The translations under genes were made by a program, and so were the position numbers. The notes beneath the pieces are model-generated. The model searched no databases. It was not told the DNA's origin and saw nothing but the letters and a program-made list of their open reading frames with translations. Of a stretch of 64,000 nucleotides of DNA, positions 59,632 through 64,000 are shown piece after piece; within the stretch, counting starts at the first letter, position 1, and every line of letters starts with the position of its first letter. The stretch is from Nectonema munidae (lineage: Eukaryota > Nematomorpha > Nectonematoida > Nectonematidae): assembly GCA_030549495.1 (NCBI GenBank), contig JAUIRK010000706.1:124001-188000 (forward strand), written 5' to 3'.

Positions 59632-60350
59632 CTAAATAGTTTAAAATGAACTGGGCTAGTTAGAGAATAAAAGAAACATACGAATAATTGAGGCTAGTAT
59701 TACTAGCTAAGTATTGATAAATTACAAAATGTATTCATCGAGAGAATAATTGATTATTTAATACAAAAACAACTACATTTAGATAAATAAGAAAACGGGG
59801 TTCGATATATTTATGTAAAAAATATATAGAGGAACACATAAATTATTCACATGGTTAATTAGTCAAAATAGACATCTTGATTCACGAGAATTTTTAAATT
59901 TGAGGATATTCAAAAGATATCTTCTCAATGTTCTTTTATTATAAGAATCTGATTAATTTAATTTAATTCAAAAATTGTTATGTTAAAAAGCATTTTACTC
60001 ATCTCAATAAGAAAATACGTAATGTGGGTAATAAAGAACCATCAAATGCATTAATAAGCACCTAAACAACATATAAAATCTCAACTGCTCTTAAATTTAA
60101 AATTCTTAAAAAAAATTCTAGTTGTTGAGGTAATAAAAGTGATTTATGTAGACCCTCGTTAGCTAGGACAAGTCGGTCAGTGAACGAGAATATAAATGTT
60201 TGCCCTCATAGGCTTACAAGCGGCCATTTTCATTGACTTTTTTAATTTCGTTTTGGCTTACAAGAAGAAATTTTATTTGTTTTTTACTCAAGAGATAGTT
60301 CGCGGTCATTCTAAATTTTGACTGTATTCCAAAGCTTGTTGTGGCTATAT
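59632..60350. other. Upstream intron or flank of the calumenin-like gene
   Basis: No exon could be recognised on the minus strand. Confidence 0.4.
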
Positions 60351-60354
60351 CAAG

Positions 60355-61930
60355 TTGTTGAAGTGTTCATCTCAATTTTCTTCAATATTTTCTTGCAAAA
60401 TGCCTGGAAGACGTACAGCAAACGCTCGAAAGCTTGTGACTCTATCAGTGACTAGGAAACTTGAACTTATTCGCAAATTAGAAGCTGGAGCTACGTTGAA
60501 AATTATTTATGAAGAGTATGGGGTGAAGAAACAAACTGTGGCAGACATTCGGAAAGCAAAAGATAAACTACTAGCCTTTTCTTTAAAGTACAATGCGATT
60601 GAAGGTCTTTGAAAATATTTCTCTTGGAAATAGAAAAAGGATGTGAGTTTCTAACGATGGAAATTTGGAAGAGGCGGTAACGAAATGGTTTGTGCAGCAA
60701 CGATCATGAGGTGTAGTTCGTGGGATTGCTATTCAAGATGCTGCTCAAAAGTTAGCGAGGCATATGGGAATTAATGATTTTACTGCTAGTGAGGGGTGGT
60801 TATGCCGCTTCAGAAGTAGGTGTGGGCTTTGTGATAAAATGTTGCATGGGGAAGCAGGCAGTGCGCCAGTCGAAGATGTTGAGCCTTTTAGGCAGAAGTT
60901 AAATAAGCTGATCAAAGATGAGGGGCTTTTAACCTCCAAAATTTACAATGCTGATGAAAGTGGTCTTTTTTGGCGTTGTATCCCAAAAAACGCAGCATTT
61001 AGAGATGAAAAAGATGTTCATGGAGAAAAAATACACAAAGAAAGGATTTCATTCTTGTGTTGCGCCAACGCAGATGGTCTGCATCGTTTGCCTCTCGCTG
61101 TGGTGGCGAAGTTTAAGCGCGCGCGTTGAAAGATTGTATGAATCATCTGCCCGTTCATTACTACAACCCGCAAAACAGCCATTTTCAAAGAATAGTTTTT
61201 TAAACATTTCGTACCAGAAGTAAGGAAATTCCAAAAAAAAATTACTAAAAATTGTTCCTAAAAATGTGAAGGCTTTGTTAATTTTAGATAACGCCCCTGC
61301 TCATCCAAGAGAATTATTAAGCCTTGTTAGTTATGATGGAAAAATTGAGTTCTTTTTTTGCCTCCAAATGTCACATCTCTGATTCAGCCAATGGACCAGA
61401 GTGCAATTTATTCCTGTGAGACTGTATCAGCATAAATATCATGATGAAGTGCTGTGTGTCATTGATGATGAGGATGCTGGGGTTGATAGAAGAGGTGAAA
61501 AAACCAAAGAAAATATCCGGAACTACAATATAAAAGGGGCCATTTTCAATATTGCAACTGCATGGATAGATGTTAAAGCAACAACACTGGCCAACGCATG
61601 GAAAAAAACTTTTGTATGGTACTGACTAATGATGTTGAGTACGACTTTGAAGGTTTCGAGCCAAATGATTTTCATCGTCTCCTTAAAAGAGCGGGGGAAT
61701 ATGTTTCTTTGGATGATGCAAGAGAGTGGCTAGAAGAAACAGAAGGTGACCCTGACCATCATGTTATGACATATGAAGAAATAGCCAAAGAAGTTCTTTT
61801 AGGTGACACAGTACAATAGGAGGATAATGAAGGAAATGATTCGGATGTTCGAATTCCCAAGCTTTGAGTGGTTCGAGGAGCCCGCTAGCATACAATGCGA
61901 AAGAATGTCATACTGCTGCAAATGACACAC
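60355..61930 (+). mobile_element. Tigger/pogo-type DNA transposon, CENP-B/Jerky-like transposase, decayed
   Basis: The plus strand begins MPGRRTANARKLVTLSVTRK and continues with KLEAGATLKIIYEEYGVKKQ, a CENP-B-type helix-turn-helix. A second DNA-binding part follows (FTASEGWLCRFRSRCGL, the CENP-B HTH signature xxxxGWLxRFKxRxxI). Then come the catalytic blocks: YNADESGLFWRCIP (first Asp, about 60942-60983), LLILDNAPAHPREL (second Asp, about 61273-61314) and IQPMDQ (third Asp, about 61380-61398). A tail with VSLDDAREWLEETEGDP and MTYEEIAKEVL ends near 61819. All three catalytic Asp regions survive but in different frames, with at least four breaks, so it is inactive. Terminal repeats with TA duplications were not found. 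It lies antisense to, and upstream of, the known exons of the calumenin-like gene, possibly in an intron. Confidence 0.85.
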
Positions 61931-62849
61931 CTTCTTTTAGGAGTTTTTAAAGTACAACTCTTTCTATAGAAATAGTATGAAATCAAATATAAACAACTGT
62001 AATGAGAAGACTGATTACGGCAATCTGATATTAGAACTTTGTTATTATTGAGAAAATCTGTAACAGTATATGTTAAGGTCTTTGAAAAAGGAAATGAACG
62101 GGGTAAACAACAAGAATCGTTTTACAGGGTTGATATTCCATATCGCTGGGTTTGCTTCTCCAATTGAACAAACGTCCCTCAAAAGTAGCCTTCAAAAAGC
62201 CAGCAGTACCTCATGGTGGATTTTGGGGGTTGGCTGAAATTACACTGGTTTATCGCTGCTGCTGCGAAAGTGTAACAAAATTCTACACTTTTCCCTGAGA
62301 GTATTTGCTTTTATGGAAATACTCTCTCAGTTTAAACAATGACTTGTTTTGAACTGATAGATTATACTCATATAAAGAATATAAAGATAGTATAATCTAG
62401 GGCTAACAACAACAATAACTACAACAAACGTCCCTGACTGTTGTAGAGTTGTTTAGTTACTTTTATGAAATGTTAAGAATGGGAGTGGATACTATTATTG
62501 CTTTATATAGAGGAATGATATCAGTGGCTAAGCTTGAGCAAATGGAATGAAATGCGGATGACCTATGAAAAAGTATGGGAAAAAATCTTCAAGCGTATGT
62601 GTAGGTTGTAAGCGTTGTAAAGATCGAATCGTCTTATGATTTAAGGGATTTTAAATGTACTCTTGTCATTGGTAGATCACTGTATCAAATATAATAATTT
62701 CAATGATTTGTCTGCAACAATGAAGTTTAATAAAAAAAAAGGATGAATAACATTCTGTATTTTTGAAGGGTGAATAAATAATTTGAACTAGAGCACTGCA
62801 CGGCCTATTTTCTTCCACCCATGCCCACTCATAACCGTTTAAACCTAAA
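61931..62849. other. Stretch with a dispersed repeat copy
   Basis: At 62255-62315 it shares a ~70-base repeat with 30440-30560 (AAAGTGTAACAAAATT ... CCTGAGAGTATTT). Nothing else recognised. Confidence 0.45.
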
Positions 62850-63702
62850 TATGCCCGGCAATGACTAAAATGTGCCGAGTAAAGATTAGATGTGCCAAAT
62901 AGCTAAAAATAAATTATTTTGAGATCAGTTTTACAAATAATATTAGTATATATTTTTTTGTTTAAATTTTGATCGTTTATAACACTTTTGTTACTTTTTA
63001 AAAAAATTTTAACACAAGTTTAATCCAGTTTTTAAATTTTACTTCGTTATTTCCCATAATTCAAATTTTATGTATCAGTTTTATTTTATAAATTTTTTAA
63101 CTAATTAAAAATCTAAATTTTTTTATAAGATACTCTTTCTTTATATTTTCATTTTTGAATGTAATTAATAGATATAACTTTATGGTATATAGATTAAAAA
63201 TGATATGATTTCTAATATAATAAATTTATATATAAATGTATTACTGGTTTTTTACGTAAAAGTTGATTTTTTACTGGTTTTTGTGTTCATAATTGTTTTT
63301 TAATATTATTAAAATTAATTTTTACTTTTAGACATCAATCTATTTTAAATGAGATTCAACATATACCCCGTTCATTGCAATTAAAACGTTGCTGAGATTT
63401 CAATTTGTGGTTAGTAATTTATAAAATAAAACTGATACACAAAATTTGAACTCACGGAAAATAACGAAGTAAAAATGTTAAAAAAGAAACTGGTTTAAAC
63501 TTGTGTTAAAAAAAGTAACAAAAATGTTATAAATCATCGAAATTTAAACAAAGGAATTTTTACTCATCAAAAAAGTATACTTTTTCAACTAAATAAAATA
63601 TATACTAATATTATTTGTAAAACTGATCTCAAAATAATTTATTTTCAGCTATTCGGCACATCTAATCTTTACTAGGCACATTTTAGTCATACCCAATATG
63701 CC
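62850..63702. mobile_element. Foldback element with ~250-290-bp inverted arms
   Basis: The left arm (about 62850-63105) is mirrored by the right arm (about 63410-63702). Shared blocks include TGACTAAAATGTGCC, AAAGATTAGATGTGCC, TATTTTGAGATCAGTTTTAC and TGTATCAGTTTTATTTTATA, with a ~300-bp unrelated loop between. No coding capacity. Outer flanks (GCACTGCACGGCC left, GCGAGCCCGTCCG right) suggest that the element may extend a little further. Superfamily unassigned. Confidence 0.8.
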
Positions 63703-64000
63703 CACCCAAACCCGCGTGATATTTTTAAATATTTTTGCGAGCCCGTCCGTATCCGCCGTTATATAGTTTTCGACGATTTTGACTAACACTTCAACAATAT
63801 TTTCGAGATTTTCGTTATTCTAGTTTTCGAGGGTTTTTGTTTTGGCTATTTTGTTTTTAGATTGTCAATGACACTTTAACCCTGTTAAAGAAATTTCCAA
63901 CTTTTATTGACGATATATTCACATAAAAAAGGAATCATTTATGTTCATAAATAAAAAGCCTATTGCTCTGCTTTTTTCAATCAAATTTTTCTTAAGACAG

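Noticed and set aside
1-64000. LTR retroelement, Polinton or virus copy
   Set aside because: No long direct terminal repeats, protease-RT-integrase series, capsid or polB-like frames were seen; the reverse transcriptase pieces are of LINE type.
59632-64000. 5' exons of the calumenin-like gene
   Set aside because: No signal-peptide exon or first EF-hand exon with proper splice sites could be recognised on the minus strand.

Overview
The window looks like a gene-poor, AT-rich, repeat-dense piece of a metazoan nuclear genome. Genes have spliceosomal introns (GT..AG, T-rich acceptors) and AATAAA signals. The best-matching proteins are ordinary animal ones, and the repeats are of animal type: hAT, piggyBac, Tigger/pogo, MULE, CR1/Jockey-like LINEs and tRNA-derived SINEs. 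An arthropod, possibly a copepod such as a sea louse, would fit, but that is inference from composition and repeat style only. No LTR retroelement, virus copy, CRISPR array or rRNA was recognised.

Four host genes can be supported. A TRMT10-type tRNA m1G9 methyltransferase lies on the minus strand (11027-11908). A divergent FkbM-like methyltransferase lies on the plus strand (32752-33660). Lunapark, the ER three-way-junction protein, lies on the plus strand (51549-52475). The 3' six exons of a calumenin/reticulocalbin-type EF-hand protein of the secretory pathway lie on the minus strand (54928-59631); its 5' exons were not found. The first three have coding regions in one exon. They share no operon-like relation. 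Lunapark and the calumenin-like protein both act in the ER, but nothing in the sequence links their regulation.

The rest is mostly transposon debris. Region 1-7 kb holds a piggyBac-family end, SINE, Tigger and hAT pieces. Region 7-10.3 kb is a minus-strand LINE carrying a TTAA-flanked mini-element. Region 14.7-22.5 kb is dominated by one piggyBac-like family. A 3.9 kb copy has perfect 16-bp terminal inverted repeats, TTAA duplications and two internal ~150-bp satellite arrays; inverted relatives and a decayed transposase follow. Region 24.9-29.6 kb holds two adjacent, decayed genes of unnamed multi-copy families on the minus strand, the second split by a complete-ended 1.95 kb hAT element. 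Regions 35-44 kb hold several short hAT-type elements with clear 8-bp target duplications. Region 44.8-47.4 kb is a decayed Mutator-like (MULE) transposase preceded by an OTU protease domain of vertnin type. From 56.5 kb on, a ZMYM1-like hAT, a Tigger/CENP-B-like element and a long inverted-repeat element lie in or upstream of the calumenin-like gene.

The most interesting items are the satellite-carrying piggyBac family, the vertnin-type OTU plus MULE transposase, and the paired A/B gene families. All domain calls are from reading the translated sequence by eye; no database search was run.
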